This document shows, one piece after another, positions 6,288 to 6,679 of a DNA stretch of 6,679 nucleotides. The notes beneath the pieces were generated by a model. That model searched no databases and had not been told where the DNA came from. It saw nothing but the letters and a program-made list of their open reading frames with translations. Position 1 is the stretch's first letter; each line of letters begins with the position of its first letter. Source of the DNA: an uncultured Eubacteriales bacterium. GTDB lineage: Bacteria; Bacillota; Clostridia; Oscillospirales; Acutalibacteraceae. The position numbers were made by a program, and so were the translations under genes. The stretch spans positions 1 through 6,679 of the forward strand of contig ONUD01000190.1 in the NCBI GenBank assembly GCA_900320925.1, in the 5' to 3' direction.

Positions 6288-6315
6288 AAAAAATCCCGTC
6301 TGCATGACAGGATTT
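6288..6315 (-). terminator. First (proximal) rRNA operon terminator
   Basis: On the minus strand AAATCCTGTC (6315-6306), loop ATGCA, GACGGGATTT (6300-6291) forms a 10-bp stem with one T-G wobble, ending in a six-T run. It lies about 70 bases after the 23S 3' end. Its core resembles the distal terminator. Confidence 0.88.
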
Positions 6316-6322
6316 ATGTAAA

Positions 6323-6336
6323 AGGGTTCGCACCCT
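6323..6336 (-). other. Short GNRA-capped hairpin in the 23S trailer
   Basis: The minus strand reads AGGGT, GCGA, ACCCT and then TTTT: a 5-bp stem capped by a GNRA-type tetraloop. It lies in the transcribed trailer, next to the stretch TTATTCAGTTTTCAGGGTGC, which resembles spacer motifs I recall from Firmicute rRNA operons. It may be an RNase processing or folding element. Confidence 0.45.
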
Positions 6337-6372
6337 GAAAACTGAATAAAGAGTGAAGCAAAAGGAAATGAA

Positions 6373-6383
6373 CCAAGGAACAC

Positions 6384-6387
<4 letters not shown>
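6373..6387 (-). other. Small inverted repeat at the 23S 3' boundary
   Basis: CCAAG (6373-6377) and CTTGG (6383-6387) flank a 5-nt loop straddling the predicted mature 23S 3' end. It may take part in precursor processing. The repeat is short, so confidence is low. Confidence 0.3.

Positions 6388-6679
<292 letters not shown>

Noticed and set aside
6248..6315. Two similar hairpins as a possible start of a CRISPR-like or other repeat array
   Set aside because: There are only two units, each followed by a T run on the minus strand, directly after an rRNA gene. Tandem terminators explain them.

Overview
The window looks like chromosomal DNA of a low-to-mid GC Clostridia-type Firmicute, most likely a Ruminococcus-like gut or rumen bacterium. 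This is inferred from strong GGAGG-type ribosome binding sites, a consensus sigma-A promoter, rho-independent terminators, a secreted protein built from BspA-type leucine-rich repeats and group-2 bacterial Ig-like domains, a DUF4190-like membrane protein, and the style of the 23S rRNA 3' end. No mobile element, CRISPR array, phage gene or tRNA was seen.

Left half (plus strand, 3-4927): a 5'-truncated glycogen phosphorylase (glgP) runs to 2198. A 63-bp gap holding a GC-rich hairpin without a good T tract follows. Next is a 647-residue secreted protein (signal peptide, LRR, three Ig-like domains, unassigned C-terminal domain). Its stop overlaps the start of a ThiF/TcdA-type tRNA threonylcarbamoyladenosine dehydratase gene (tcdA) by four bases. 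The last two genes are therefore probably co-transcribed and translationally coupled. glgP may feed into the same transcript through the leaky hairpin.

Right half (minus strand, 4919-6679): reading leftward from the right edge are the last ~296 nt of a 23S rRNA gene, a short trailer with no 5S gene, and two look-alike tandem terminators. A perfect-hexamer promoter with a 5' leader hairpin then drives a small DUF4190-like membrane protein. After that gene comes a strong terminator lying immediately before the ribosome binding site of an Lgt-family membrane protein gene (prolipoprotein diacylglyceryl transferase family, with two altered signature residues). lgt converges on tcdA and the two genes overlap by 9 bp. 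A 15-bp palindrome at the junction serves as a two-way terminator and also encodes the same last residues (KRTVS) of both proteins.

Most of the window is ordinary housekeeping DNA, and I do not see a clear undescribed system. The points most worth checking are the shared palindromic gene ends, the altered Lgt active-site motifs, the missing 5S rRNA gene downstream of 23S, the tandem related terminators, the terminator sitting between DUF4190 and lgt, and the unassigned C-terminal domain of the secreted protein.
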